Shown: positions 1-8,503 of the stretch, piece after piece
How the letters are laid out: each line of letters begins with the position of its first letter
Position numbering within the stretch: the stretch's first letter is position 1
Assembly: GCA_023151185.1 (NCBI GenBank)
Contig: JAKLJL010000012.1
Location: forward strand, 1-64,000
Length of the DNA stretch: 64,000 bases
Source of the DNA: Bacteroidota bacterium
GTDB taxonomy: Bacteria; Bacteroidota; JABWAT01
Direction: 5' to 3'
Notes under the pieces: model-generated
Told to the model about the DNA's origin: nothing
Databases searched by the model: none
The model's input: the letters and a program-made list of their open reading frames with translations, nothing else
Made by a program: the position numbers and the translations under genes

Positions 1-1213
1 TGGTCAGGATCGTCTGGGTGTCACCCGGTGCCATATCAAACGGTTCGGTGCTTAAAAGTTGTCTTCGATCGCCGCCATTTGAGTCACGCCAGCCTGTACT
101 CAATTCCGGGTAGCCGGGAAACAGAATCAATGGATTATCATTTAGGGTTGAACCGTTTCCATAATTTAACGGATTTCTTACTCGGATGAATATAAATTCA
201 CCGGTTTGATGCTGCCTTGCTTCCTCGAAATCAAATGGCCGACCATTCCCGGCTCCATGGTGATAGTGAATATGTGCCTTGATCTTTCCAGCTTTGTAAT
301 GATCCTGCAACCGCCGGTTGACCCAGGTTTTAGCTCCCGGAACCAAACTGGGGAGTGCAGGTCCTGCCAGCAACCCAATACCAACAGCCGGTGGTTTGGC
401 TCCATAAAGTCCATCTTGGTTGTTTTCATTATAAGTATAGGTCATACGCCGAAGGGTATCGCATCCAACCAGGTCGTCCTCTGAACTACCGTTATCCGAA
501 TCCATAAAAACAGAAAAAATGAACTCTTTGATTGGTTCCGGGTTTTTATTGATCAGTTGATACTCTACAAACACGGAAGTTCCGAAGGCGTCATTCCGGT
601 CATAAATGAACGCCTTGATCCGGCATTCCAGGTTCATCGGCTTGCTGCCGGGCAGTCTTTTGTCAGGTACCACACCGTCGTTGATCACCATCCAGAGCAT
701 CTGATCCCCGGTCAGGTCCGGATAGTCGCCCAGTTCCGGCTGGTAAACCCCGTCTCCGTTCCGGTCAATCCAGGGTGCACCCAGATCCACCGGCCACTTC
801 CGGATGTCCTCACTGGTCCGCCAGTCGTCACCCCGGTTGATTTTATAAATGCGGAACCGGTTAGAGGCGGGTGCCGGTCCGGCTTCAATAAGATTTCCCG
901 GTTGCCATTCCTCAATTCTTTCGCACGATGCTTGCCAGGCGGTTCTGAGTTCATCCTCAATGTAGCCTGAAATACCGATTCCCGTTCCATAAATAACACC
1001 CAGTCCGGACCGGGCAGGAAATTCAAATCCTTTGTAACTATAGTCGCCGGGAACGATAACGTTCCCTCTGGTATTAAACCATACCCTGATTTGGTTATTT
1101 TCAAGAGAGGAATAAACCTCAGAGGATGCCGCCTGCTGGTTAAGGAGAGGTTGGTCTTTTGTTTGACCCAGAAGGGTTGCCGGCAGAAGCAGAAAGGGCA
1201 AAAGAAGTTTCAT
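1..1213 (-). CDS. Secreted protein, N-terminal part (gene runs off the left edge)
   Basis: The reading frame starts at an ATG (complement of 1211-1213) and stays open to base 1, so about 404 codons are visible and the C-terminus is missing. The first 16 residues (MKLLLPFLLLPATLLG, then QTKD) are a clear signal peptide. The segment FPARSGLGVIYGTGIGISGY near residue 65 resembles the N-terminal region of large extracellular proteins of FCB bacteria that usually end in a T9SS sorting domain. A DRNGDGVYQPELGDYPD stretch near residue 150 is rich in acidic residues and could bind calcium. Export is well supported. The substrate or role is unknown, and the predicted sorting domain lies outside the window. 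Confidence 0.85.
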   Translation of the reverse strand, partial: MKLLLPFLLLPATLLGQTKDQPLLNQQAASSEVYSSLENNQIRVWFNTRGNVIVPGDYSYKGFEFPARSGLGVIYGTGIGISGYIEDELRTAWQASCERIEEWQPGNLIEAGPAPASNRFRIYKINRGDDWRTSEDIRKWPVDLGAPWIDRNGDGVYQPELGDYPDLTGDQMLWMVINDGVVPDKRLPGSKPMNLECRIKAFIYDRNDAFGTSVFVEYQLINKNPEPIKEFIFSVFMDSDNGSSEDDLVGCDTLRRMTYTYNENNQDGLYGAKPPAVGIGLLAGPALPSLVPGAKTWVNRRLQDHYKAGKIKAHIHYHHGAGNGRPFDFEEARQHQTGEFIFIRVRNPLNYGNGSTLNDNPLILFPGYPELSTGWRDSNGGDRRQLLSTEPFDMAPGDTQTILT

Positions 1214-1270
1214 AGAAGTTCAGTCCGGAATGGAAGAATCTTCACTGATACGGCTAAACAATAAGGGAAC

Positions 1271-1291
1271 CCTTAACCAATCCGGTTAAGG
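1271..1291 (-). terminator. Hairpin just after the yceH-like gene
   Basis: CCTTAACC (1271-1278) and GGTTAAGG (1284-1291) form a perfect 8-bp stem with a 5-base loop, starting three bases beyond the stop codon of the upstream minus-strand gene. Only a weak T-rich run follows on the minus strand, so it may be a weak terminator or an mRNA-stabilising hairpin between this gene and the secreted protein downstream. Confidence 0.45.
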
Positions 1292-1293
1292 AA

Positions 1294-1926
1294 TCAGCCA
1301 AAACTGGCCCTGAACCGGTCGAATTCTTCACGGAGGGCTGCAAGTTCAGCTTCCAGTTTCTGAATCCGTTCTTCGGTCTGATCCTGGATTTTGAGTTTTG
1401 CAGGTTCGGGAAGGTGGTAGCTTTCCGGATCGACGGGACCGCACAGCAGATGCATCCACCGGGTTTCTTTTTGTCCGGGCTGTTTGGGAAGCCGGATGAC
1501 CAGCGGATCTTCTCTTTCCGAGAAGCTGACCAATACAGTTTCGGCGGTTTCAAGGGAGTCAATCAGGGTCATACTGGCCGACCGGGTTTTCAGTTCGCCC
1601 GTGGTTTGCGGGCCTCTGAGCAGAAGTAATCCCAGCAGCACCAGTTCCGGGCCGTCAAGCTGAAACGCCTTTCCTGCTACATGACGCCATTTTTCAACCC
1701 GGCTGCCACCACCCAGAACCCGCCCGGCATAACCGGCAACCATCAATCCGTCAAGCGCCCGGTTGACAGTAGCTTCATCCAGTTCCATTACCGGATCCCG
1801 GTTCGATTTCTGATTGCAGGCTGTAACCAGACTGTTGACCGTCAGGGGGTAATAGTCGGGGGTGGCCATGGATTTTTCAATCAGGGCTCCCAGAACGCGG
1901 GCTTCGATCAGAGATAAAGTCGTCAT
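1294..1926 (-). CDS. YceH-like protein (DUF480/UPF0502)
   Basis: The 210-residue product matches the UPF0502/DUF480 family in length and layout. It opens with LSLIEARVLGALIEKSMATPDYYPLT, the conserved first winged-helix region, followed by a second helical/winged domain around residues 85-135 and a C-terminal coiled-coil tail (residues 180-205, EERIQKLEAELAALREEF). The biochemical role of the family is not established; it has a tandem winged-helix fold. The ATG at 1926 is preferred over a GTG one codon upstream because a CAGGAT ribosome-binding site lies about 8 bases before it. It starts 15 bases after the receiver-domain gene, so the two are probably co-transcribed. Confidence 0.85.
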   Translation of the reverse strand: MTTLSLIEARVLGALIEKSMATPDYYPLTVNSLVTACNQKSNRDPVMELDEATVNRALDGLMVAGYAGRVLGGGSRVEKWRHVAGKAFQLDGPELVLLGLLLLRGPQTTGELKTRSASMTLIDSLETAETVLVSFSEREDPLVIRLPKQPGQKETRWMHLLCGPVDPESYHLPEPAKLKIQDQTEERIQKLEAELAALREEFDRFRASFG

Positions 1927-1941
1927 CACCGGATCCTGTGG

Positions 1942-2328
1942 TTAGTAAAGGGGCAGATACTGCTGCAGGACTGAATAGATCTGGGTTTTATCGAAGGGTT
2001 TACTCAGCATCCCGTTCATCCCGGCATCCATCAGGGCAAGCTGGGCTTCAGCCGAGGTATCGGCGGTGAGAGCCAGAATCGGGATTTCCCGGTTGGTTTT
2101 CCGGATTTCGGCAGCGGTTTCAGCCCCGTTCATAACCGGCATGTGCAGATCCAGAAAAATCAGATCGGGCTGTTCTTCTGAAAGGACTTTCAGTGCCAGT
2201 TCGCCATTGGTTGCAGTTAAAATACCCGCACCGGTTGTTTTAAGAAGATGGCTCAGAATCTGCAGATTCAGGTCACTGTCGTCTACCACTAAAAATTTTC
2301 TGCCTGTGTAGTCAGGTTTCTTATACAA
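1942..2328 (-). CDS. Single-domain response regulator (CheY-like receiver)
   Basis: The 128-residue protein consists only of a receiver domain. The acidic pair is D16-D17 (VVDDSD), the phospho-acceptor is D60 (LIFLDLHMP), the switch threonine is T88 (ALTAD) and the conserved lysine is K110 (SKPF), so all catalytic positions are intact. There is no output domain, as in CheY or phosphorelay intermediates. The start is a TTG with an AGGAAG ribosome-binding site six bases upstream; no in-frame ATG occurs before the domain. No histidine kinase lies nearby, so the partner kinase is unknown. It is the first gene of a likely pair with yceH. Confidence 0.9.
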   Translation of the reverse strand: MYKKPDYTGRKFLVVDDSDLNLQILSHLLKTTGAGILTATNGELALKVLSEEQPDLIFLDLHMPVMNGAETAAEIRKTNREIPILALTADTSAEAQLALMDAGMNGMLSKPFDKTQIYSVLQQYLPLY

Positions 2329-2443
2329 TTTACGCTTCCTGATTTTTTATCCCCGGTCAAAATGGGAAATATCCGGATTCCGGCTGAAAAAGGCAATTCA
2401 GCGGGTTTTTCAAAAACAGACGACTGGAGTATCGGGCAGGAAA

Positions 2444-3418
2444 TCAGACTTTTCCGGCATTTTTCCGGAAGCGGGCATCGTGAAGAACGAGAGTCTTTTC
2501 CATGTGGCGGTCCGCCCAGTACCAGGTGTGTTCGGCACGGGAATCCAGCATCCAGGAATGAAGGCCGTTTTCATAACCGGCCAGATTCAGCATGTCGAGC
2601 AAATGAAGGCAGCGGTCCCGGTTTCCGTCAGGCTCCCGGTTTACACACGAAATAAAAAACGCCAGATCCGGCCGGGGTAGCTGATCTTCGGCAATGGCAT
2701 GGAGCAGGTTTGACGGGTTGTATCCGGCAGCATGGTTCAGGTTGGCCGGTTTTCCCAGTGCCGGGATGAACATGGGGTTCTGAATCCAGACTTTATCTGT
2801 GCCATCAGCCGACCGGGGATCCCTGAAATCGAGCCACATGTGGGTTCCGTCGAAAGATCCGGCAGCCGTGAAGAGTTCAGGGTGCCGAAGTGCCAGCATA
2901 ACTGCCGTGTACCCGCCGATTGAAAATCCGTCTGTTGACCGGAAAAGCGGACTTGCCAGTGTCCGGAACCGGGTGTCCACATATGGGATCAGTTCCTGGA
3001 CCAGGTAATCTTCAAAAAGTCCGGTTCCGATTCCCTCAAGGCTCCGGGCAAACTGGGGAAATTCGAAGTTGATTCCGAGACCCGGTATGGTGTTATCATC
3101 CGAACCCAGACCTGGCATGACCACCACCATCGGGCTGATTTCATGATCCCGGATCATCCGGTCCAGCACATCCTTGATGTTATTCCCTTTCCGTGAGGCA
3201 TCCTGATGACGGTTGATCCATTCATCTTCATGGTTCCGGAAGAGATAAAGAACCGGAAACCGGCGGCTCAGATTTTCATATCCGACCGGGAAATAAATAT
3301 TAAATGCCTTCCTTACCCCAAGAACCTGGCTGTTCAGGGTGATCCGTTTCACAATGGACCGCTGAAAAACCTGCTGGAACAGGCGGTCAGGATCTGCTGC
3401 TTTGAAAAATGAAGGCAT
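2444..3418 (-). CDS. Alpha/beta-hydrolase, esterase D/putative esterase family
   Basis: A 324-residue hydrolase with the nucleophile elbow GFSIG (S166) and a likely catalytic histidine H297 in EHTWYWADRH, matching the putative esterase (Pfam PF00756) family that includes enterochelin esterases, esterase D and mycolyltransferase relatives. Preceding strands (RRFPVLYLF, ISPMVVVMPG) fit the alpha/beta fold. No signal peptide is seen, so it is probably cytoplasmic. The start at 3418 is chosen because the TTG further out at 3478 has no ribosome-binding site and would run into the divergent lipoprotein gene. Substrate is not predictable from sequence. Confidence 0.8.
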   Translation of the reverse strand: MPSFFKAADPDRLFQQVFQRSIVKRITLNSQVLGVRKAFNIYFPVGYENLSRRFPVLYLFRNHEDEWINRHQDASRKGNNIKDVLDRMIRDHEISPMVVVMPGLGSDDNTIPGLGINFEFPQFARSLEGIGTGLFEDYLVQELIPYVDTRFRTLASPLFRSTDGFSIGGYTAVMLALRHPELFTAAGSFDGTHMWLDFRDPRSADGTDKVWIQNPMFIPALGKPANLNHAAGYNPSNLLHAIAEDQLPRPDLAFFISCVNREPDGNRDRCLHLLDMLNLAGYENGLHSWMLDSRAEHTWYWADRHMEKTLVLHDARFRKNAGKV

Positions 3419-3509
3419 ACGTGAAAAAGGTGAAATCAAACCGGATCTTTGACCCGGGGTGGATGGTTTTGCATCCAATAAGGATAAAAATACACTAAGG
3501 ATTCCGGAA

Positions 3510-3941
3510 ATGAAAAAAACAGGGATGCTTTTCGGGGTGATGCTGATTCTTGGCGCCTGCTCGTCCGGAAACGATAAAACCCAGGATGAACTGAATCTGC
3601 AGAACTATGGCTATCTGATCAGAACTTCCGCACAGATGGTTCCGTTTCTCAGAGATACGGCCTATGTGTTTCTGGATACCCGTCATTTCTCGGATTATGA
3701 GGAAGCCCGGATTGCGGGTGCATTCCCGGCCGATGAACGGGGCGGAACGGCCCGGCTGACCCTCAAGCTGCTGGATACAACCAAAACTGTGGTTATTTAC
3801 TGTTCTTCTGCCGTTTGTGAAACGAAGATTTTTCCGCTTCTGAAGGAACTGGGATTCAGAAAGCTGATTTACCTGTCGGATGGATTCGGCGGGTGGGTAT
3901 ATCACGGTTACCCGGTGGATCGGGGCGGGATTGAGCCATAA
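3510..3941 (+). CDS. Rhodanese-domain lipoprotein
   Basis: The product has 143 residues. A lipoprotein signal peptide ends in LILGAC with C17 as the lipidated cysteine, so the protein is probably periplasmic and membrane-anchored. The rest is one rhodanese-like domain: VFLDTRHFSDYEEARIAGA is the substrate-side CH2A motif, and VVIYCSSAVC carries the catalytic cysteine C98 with a full active-site loop. The start at 3510 places the signal peptide correctly; an upstream GTG frame (3459) would put 17 polar residues before it. It is divergently transcribed from the esterase gene. It may carry sulfur or act as a redox protein; the partner is unknown. Confidence 0.85.
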   Translation: MKKTGMLFGVMLILGACSSGNDKTQDELNLQNYGYLIRTSAQMVPFLRDTAYVFLDTRHFSDYEEARIAGAFPADERGGTARLTLKLLDTTKTVVIYCSSAVCETKIFPLLKELGFRKLIYLSDGFGGWVYHGYPVDRGGIEP

Positions 3942-3950
3942 ACCGGCCGG

Positions 3951-5513
3951 TCAATTGGCCCCGAGGCTTTTTTCGTAATCTTCCTTGTACCTCACAATCG
4001 CCTTAAATACAGCTTCGGCGATTTTCTGCTGCCCTTTCTCTGAAGACAGATATTTTTCTTCATCCGGGTTCGAGAGAAATCCGGTTTCGATCAGGATGGA
4101 AGGCATACTCGGAGTCCAGAGAACCATGAATCCGGCTTGCTTGACTCCCCGGTTTTCCCGGCTGGCATGATCCGAAACGTACCGGCTGACCTGGGTGGCG
4201 ATTTTTTCGGACTGATCCAGAAAAGCGGACTGTGCCATGGTGAGCAGAATCAGATTTTCGTCGGTAAAATCCTTGTACTTTTCCTGATAATCTTCCTCAT
4301 CGAGAACAACTGCATTTTCCCGTTTCGAGACTTCAAGGGCTTCATCCGATTTGTGAAGTCCCAGAAAAAAAGTCTCGACGCCGTTGATATCCTTTTTCTT
4401 GTTGGCATTGCAATGAACCGAAACGAACAGCTTTCCTTTGGCCTGGTTGGCTATTTTCCCCCGTTTATCAAGCGGAATGAAAACGTCGTCATCCCGGGTG
4501 TACACCACTTTGATATCCGGATATTCCGTCTGGATTTTTTTCCCCAGTTTTTTGATAATGCTCAGGGCAACGTCTTTTTCACGGGTTCCTTTTTTTCCCA
4601 GCGTTCCCGGGTCCTTTCCGCCGTGACCGGCATCGAGAACAATAACGTCAAGTGCCCATTTTTCACGCAGATGCGGGTCTGACCGGACGGGTGCGGCCGT
4701 CACCGCCGGCTGCCCGGGAAGTGCCGGTGTACTGCCCTTCCGGATGTTCATAAGCAGTTCCCGGCCGCTTTCAGAATAGTCAAAATCGACACCGGAGACC
4801 ATTTCCGGATTGACCTTGATGATCATCTGAAGCGATCCGTTGGGCAGGGTTTTGGCCTGAATGGATTCGACAAGGCCCTGCGGTTTGACCGCATTCAGAG
4901 CATCAGTATCTGCTTTGACCTCGACCAGTGTCAGATAATTTTTCCCGGTTTCATCCTTCCGGTTTTCAAAATCTTTCAGAGGTTTCCAGAACGGGAACCG
5001 GACGAGAGTTCCGTTGGACTTTTCTTCGATGACCAGAGTATCCAGGTCGAAAGCCCGGTACCGGAGGGTAATATCCTGAGAGGTGGTATCCTGATCCACC
5101 TGGCCGTCAACAACCAGAGCCAGTAGCCGCCGGATTCCGGGCAGATCCATCCAGAGATCACCCGGTGCAGGAGAAACAACTGCTGCAACCTGAAGCGTTG
5201 TGGGTTTTCCTTTTCCCGTCAGCGGTTCTACTGTGATGAACGGGTTGCCGTCGGTGAGTTTGACCTGATGGGTTCTGAAATACAATTGCAGCAGGCGGGT
5301 TGACGGGTTGTAATTGGTCCGGATTCCCAGAATGGAGGCGGCCTCCCTCAATCGGACACTGGGAGCAACCGGAAGGTCAGAGGTTTCCATGGGAACCCGT
5401 TGGATTTTCCCGCCTCTGATCTGAACCAGATTCACGGATCCGGGACCGGTTTCAGCTTCAACCGGGAAAACTGACAGGATTAAAAAAACTCCGGGGAGGA
5501 AGAGTTTCAGCAT
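3951..5513 (-). CDS. N-acetylmuramoyl-L-alanine amidase (Amidase_3)
   Basis: This 520-residue exported enzyme cleaves the amide bond between MurNAc and the stem peptide of peptidoglycan. An N-terminal signal peptide (about residues 1-20) is followed by a copper-amine-oxidase-N-like segment (residues 50-95, VRLREAASILG) and a beta-rich AMIN-like region, then the zinc amidase domain from about residue 288. Its ligands and catalytic residues are visible: H297 (LDAGHGG), E312 (REKD), H367 (SVHCNA) and E476 (LIETGFLSN). A roughly 60-residue insertion rich in charged residues between H367 and the last motif (about residues 385-440) is typical of autoinhibited AmiA/B/C enzymes. It follows the yajQ-like gene by five bases and is probably its operon partner. 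Confidence 0.93.
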   Translation of the reverse strand: MLKLFLPGVFLILSVFPVEAETGPGSVNLVQIRGGKIQRVPMETSDLPVAPSVRLREAASILGIRTNYNPSTRLLQLYFRTHQVKLTDGNPFITVEPLTGKGKPTTLQVAAVVSPAPGDLWMDLPGIRRLLALVVDGQVDQDTTSQDITLRYRAFDLDTLVIEEKSNGTLVRFPFWKPLKDFENRKDETGKNYLTLVEVKADTDALNAVKPQGLVESIQAKTLPNGSLQMIIKVNPEMVSGVDFDYSESGRELLMNIRKGSTPALPGQPAVTAAPVRSDPHLREKWALDVIVLDAGHGGKDPGTLGKKGTREKDVALSIIKKLGKKIQTEYPDIKVVYTRDDDVFIPLDKRGKIANQAKGKLFVSVHCNANKKKDINGVETFFLGLHKSDEALEVSKRENAVVLDEEDYQEKYKDFTDENLILLTMAQSAFLDQSEKIATQVSRYVSDHASRENRGVKQAGFMVLWTPSMPSILIETGFLSNPDEEKYLSSEKGQQKIAEAVFKAIVRYKEDYEKSLGAN

Positions 5514-5518
5514 CCGGG

Positions 5519-6016
5519 TTACCTGTAATTCACAAACTGAACCGGAAAGGCCAGATCTTTTTCCTTGAGAAGTTTAATAACATCCTGAAGATCATCCCGG
5601 CTTTTCCCGGTGACTCTGACCAGGTCGTCATTGATCTGGGCCTGAACTTTGACCCCCGAATCCTTGATGACTTTGGTGACTTCCTTGGCCTGTTCCTTGT
5701 CGAGCCCCGAAATCAGGCTGAAGGTCTGCCGGGCTGATCCCATAGTCGCCTGTTCAATCTTGCCGGCAACCATACACTTGATCGAAATACCCCGTTTGAT
5801 CATTCTGGATTGAAGGATGTCGACGACGGCTTTCAGTTTGAATTCGTCATCTGAATGGATCGTCAGTTTTTTGTCCTTCTTGTTCAGGGAAAGTTCGGTT
5901 TTTGATCCTTTGAAATCATATCGTGTCTGAATTTCCTTTTCTGTCTGGTTGATGGCGTTGTCCATTTCCATAAAGTCAAGAATAGAAACGATATCGAAAG
6001 AATTGGTGGCTGCCAT
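5519..6016 (-). CDS. yajQ: YajQ family nucleotide-binding protein (DUF520/UPF0234)
   Basis: The 165 residues match the YajQ family over their full length: [19 protein letters not shown] at the N-terminus, [13 protein letters not shown] in the middle and [15 protein letters not shown] near the C-terminus. Family members have two RNA-recognition-motif-like domains, bind nucleotides and in some species act as cyclic di-GMP receptors; which ligand is bound here is unknown. The gene starts with ATG and ends five bases before the amidase start, so the two genes are probably in one transcript. The protein is predicted to be cytosolic. Confidence 0.93.
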   Translation of the reverse strand: MAATNSFDIVSILDFMEMDNAINQTEKEIQTRYDFKGSKTELSLNKKDKKLTIHSDDEFKLKAVVDILQSRMIKRGISIKCMVAGKIEQATMGSARQTFSLISGLDKEQAKEVTKVIKDSGVKVQAQINDDLVRVTGKSRDDLQDVIKLLKEKDLAFPVQFVNYR

Positions 6017-6163
6017 ACCGGTCTCCGGAGTCTTAAAAAGTGAAGTTTTATCCCGGATTTTGAAATAATCGGGGAAAAGTCAGATATTTTGCAAAATTAC
6101 GGGTTTACAGAGACAATTCAAACCAATTGCCGGCCTTCTGCCGGTACCAATCTGCTCACCACC

Positions 6164-7204
6164 ATGGCCCAACCGCCCCGAAAAATTCTGGTTATCCGGT
6201 TGTCTTCTCTCGGGGATGTTCTGCTGACGTCGCCGGCTTTGTCTTCCCTTCATGCTGCCTGGCCCGGTTCAGAAATCCATTTCTTAACCCGGAAGCCCAT
6301 GCTGCCGCTGATCCAGTTTCATCCGGCAGTTTCAAAAACCTGGGTTTATCCTGCCGGTAAAAAAGAACTGGCCCGCCTGAAAAAGGACCTGAGGTCAGAA
6401 CAGTTCGATCTGGTTGCTGACTGGCAGGGAAATTTCAGAAGTTTTCCCTTCAGAAGACTGGGAAAAGAGTCGGTCAGTTTTAAAAAATACCGGTTTCGCC
6501 GGTGGCTGTATCTGAAATTCAACCGGCCGTTCACCCCGTCGCCGGTTCCCGTCAGGTATCTTGAGACGCTGGCACCGTATGAGGTTCCAGATTCGGGTGC
6601 ACCGGTAAGCTGGGTTTTGCCAGAACCGACCCGTCAGGAAATGACCCGGCGGTTTCTGGCCTGGAAAACAACCGACGGTCCGGTCTACTTTGTTGCTGCC
6701 GGGGCCCGGCATGAAACCAAACGGTATCCGGCAATCTACTTTATCCAGATTATGAAAATGCTGGCGGAACTCCAGCCTGCTGCCCGGTTTATTCTTCTTG
6801 GCGGACCGGATGAACTGGAGACCGCCAGCCGGATTAAAAAAGAGTTCAGCAGCGATGACCGGGTCTGGAATGCCGCAGGCGGGTTTTCTCTGGCTGAGTC
6901 GGCTGTGATTCTGAAAAACTGTGACGGCGGACTGACGAATGATTCGTTTCTCATGCATGCTGCAACGGCGTTTCAGGTTCCCGTTGTTGCTTTCTTCGGG
7001 GGAACAACGCCCCAGCTCGGTTTTGCACCCTTCCGGTCGCCGGCTCTGATTGCAGAAGATGAAAAAGTCACCTGCCGCCCCTGCTCGCATATTGGCAGGG
7101 AATCCTGCCCGAAAGGTCATTTCGATTGTATGAACCGGCTGCATCCCGAGGCCTGGTTTCCCAAAATATATCATTTTCTGATTTCTGAACAGGTGAAACC
7201 ATGA
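6164..7204 (+). CDS. Glycosyltransferase family 9 (LPS heptosyltransferase-like)
   Basis: The 346-residue product starts with KILVIRLSSLGDVLLTSPAL, the signature N-terminal strand and helix of ADP-heptose:LPS heptosyltransferases (GT9, GT-B fold). The C-terminal half has the donor-binding features FILLGGPDE and the loop ending GLTNDSFLMHAATAF, followed by VPVVAFFGGT. A cysteine-rich CRPCSHIGRESCPKGH motif near the end is common in this family. The ATG at 6164 is chosen because the domain begins immediately after it; a TTG at 6089 would add an unconserved leader. It overlaps waaA by four bases, which supports a role in LPS inner-core synthesis. The exact sugar donor is not proven. Confidence 0.9.
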   Translation: MAQPPRKILVIRLSSLGDVLLTSPALSSLHAAWPGSEIHFLTRKPMLPLIQFHPAVSKTWVYPAGKKELARLKKDLRSEQFDLVADWQGNFRSFPFRRLGKESVSFKKYRFRRWLYLKFNRPFTPSPVPVRYLETLAPYEVPDSGAPVSWVLPEPTRQEMTRRFLAWKTTDGPVYFVAAGARHETKRYPAIYFIQIMKMLAELQPAARFILLGGPDELETASRIKKEFSSDDRVWNAAGGFSLAESAVILKNCDGGLTNDSFLMHAATAFQVPVVAFFGGTTPQLGFAPFRSPALIAEDEKVTCRPCSHIGRESCPKGHFDCMNRLHPEAWFPKIYHFLISEQVKP

Positions 7205-8490
7205 TCCGGTGGCTGGTTCTCGGAATTTACAATCTGGCCGTGATCGTGCTGTTCCTGCCTGCGGTCCTGATTCTGCTTGCGGCTGACCCGAAATTCAGGC
7301 AGTCTCTGCCGGTACGGTTCCGGAGAAACCGGGATCTGGACAGACTGAAATCCCGCCTGAAACCCGGCGACCGGCTGATCTGGATTCATTCGGCTTCGAT
7401 GGGTGAGTTTGAACAGGCCCGTCCCCTCATCACCAGCCTGAAAAAACAATCGCCTGCGGTCAAAATTCTGGCCACCTTCATGAGTCCGTCGGGGTATGAA
7501 GCCAGGAAAAATTATCCGGATGCTGATCTGGTTCAGTACATCCCTCTGGATACGCCCTGGGGAGTCTGGAATTTTTACCGGAAGGTCAGGCCCGAAAAAG
7601 GGATTTTGATCCGGTACGAATTCTGGCCCGATCTGATTTTATTCGCCCGGTTTTTCAACATTCCCCTTTTGCTGATCAACGCCAGCCTGAAACCCGATCC
7701 TGTTTATGCCCGGCCGGGAGTCAGGTGGTTTTTCCGCCCGCTGTTTTTATCCTACTCCGGCATTTTTACCGTCAGTGACCTGCACACCGGCCGGTTTAAC
7801 CGTCTGGTTCCCGGGCATCCCGACATCCGGACACTGGGGGATTCCCGGTTTGATCAGGTCATTTTACGGTCGGCTGATTCGGATGATCTGGTGCAGAAAC
7901 TTTCTGATCCGTCAAGAATAACGGTAATTCTGGGTTCATCCTGGCCCGAAGATGAGAAACGGTTGTTCCCGGCCCTTTTATCTGCCATGACCCGGAATCC
8001 GGCTTTTCGCCTCATTGTGGTTCCGCATGAAATCCACCCGGAACAGTTTCCGGATATCCAGGCCCGGTTTCCGGGGAAACGGGTCATCCGGTTCAGTGAC
8101 TGGCAGGGAGAGCCGTTCGATGTTCTCTGGGTGGATCTTATGGGGCGGCTGATGAAAATTTACCAGGCCGGTTCGGCTGCCTGGGTGGGCGGCGGCTTCG
8201 GATTCAATATTCACAACATACTCGAGCCGGCAGTATACGGAATACCGGTTGCGCACGGGCCGAACTATCACCGGAGTCCGGAAGCCTGGGATCTGCTGTC
8301 CGAAAAAATTACCACCGTAATTTCTGACGGGAATGAGGCAGCCCGGTGGCTTTCTGAAATCGTGGAGCCAGAATCCGTCAGGAATGAAACCGGGGCCAGA
8401 ACCCGGGAATTTGTCTTCAGGTACCAGGGCGTTACCGGGAAACTGACCGGCTTTATTCTGCCCGAAAATCAGTCAACCAACCAGTCATGA
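7201..8490 (+). CDS. waaA: 3-deoxy-D-manno-octulosonic acid (Kdo) transferase
   Basis: This 429-residue inner-membrane-associated enzyme adds Kdo to lipid A precursor (GT30, GT-B fold). An N-terminal membrane anchor (about residues 5-28) is followed by LIWIHSASMGEFEQARPLI, which contains the conserved catalytic glutamate of the WaaA family, and by the GIPVAHGPNYHRSPEAWDLL donor-binding motif near residue 360. The length is normal for WaaA. ATGA overlap with the upstream heptosyltransferase and a 13-base gap to the next gene indicate an LPS operon. The number of Kdo residues added cannot be told from sequence. Confidence 0.95.
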   Translation: MIRWLVLGIYNLAVIVLFLPAVLILLAADPKFRQSLPVRFRRNRDLDRLKSRLKPGDRLIWIHSASMGEFEQARPLITSLKKQSPAVKILATFMSPSGYEARKNYPDADLVQYIPLDTPWGVWNFYRKVRPEKGILIRYEFWPDLILFARFFNIPLLLINASLKPDPVYARPGVRWFFRPLFLSYSGIFTVSDLHTGRFNRLVPGHPDIRTLGDSRFDQVILRSADSDDLVQKLSDPSRITVILGSSWPEDEKRLFPALLSAMTRNPAFRLIVVPHEIHPEQFPDIQARFPGKRVIRFSDWQGEPFDVLWVDLMGRLMKIYQAGSAAWVGGGFGFNIHNILEPAVYGIPVAHGPNYHRSPEAWDLLSEKITTVISDGNEAARWLSEIVEPESVRNETGARTREFVFRYQGVTGKLTGFILPENQSTNQS

Positions 8491-8503
8491 CCAGAGAAAA
8501 ACC

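Noticed and set aside
3459-3509. Upstream start for the rhodanese lipoprotein
   Set aside because: It would place 17 polar residues before the signal peptide; the ATG at 3510 gives a normal lipoprotein signal.
6395-7174. Antisense frame (259 codons) opposite the heptosyltransferase
   Set aside because: Mirror frame of a strong GT9 gene, without family motifs.
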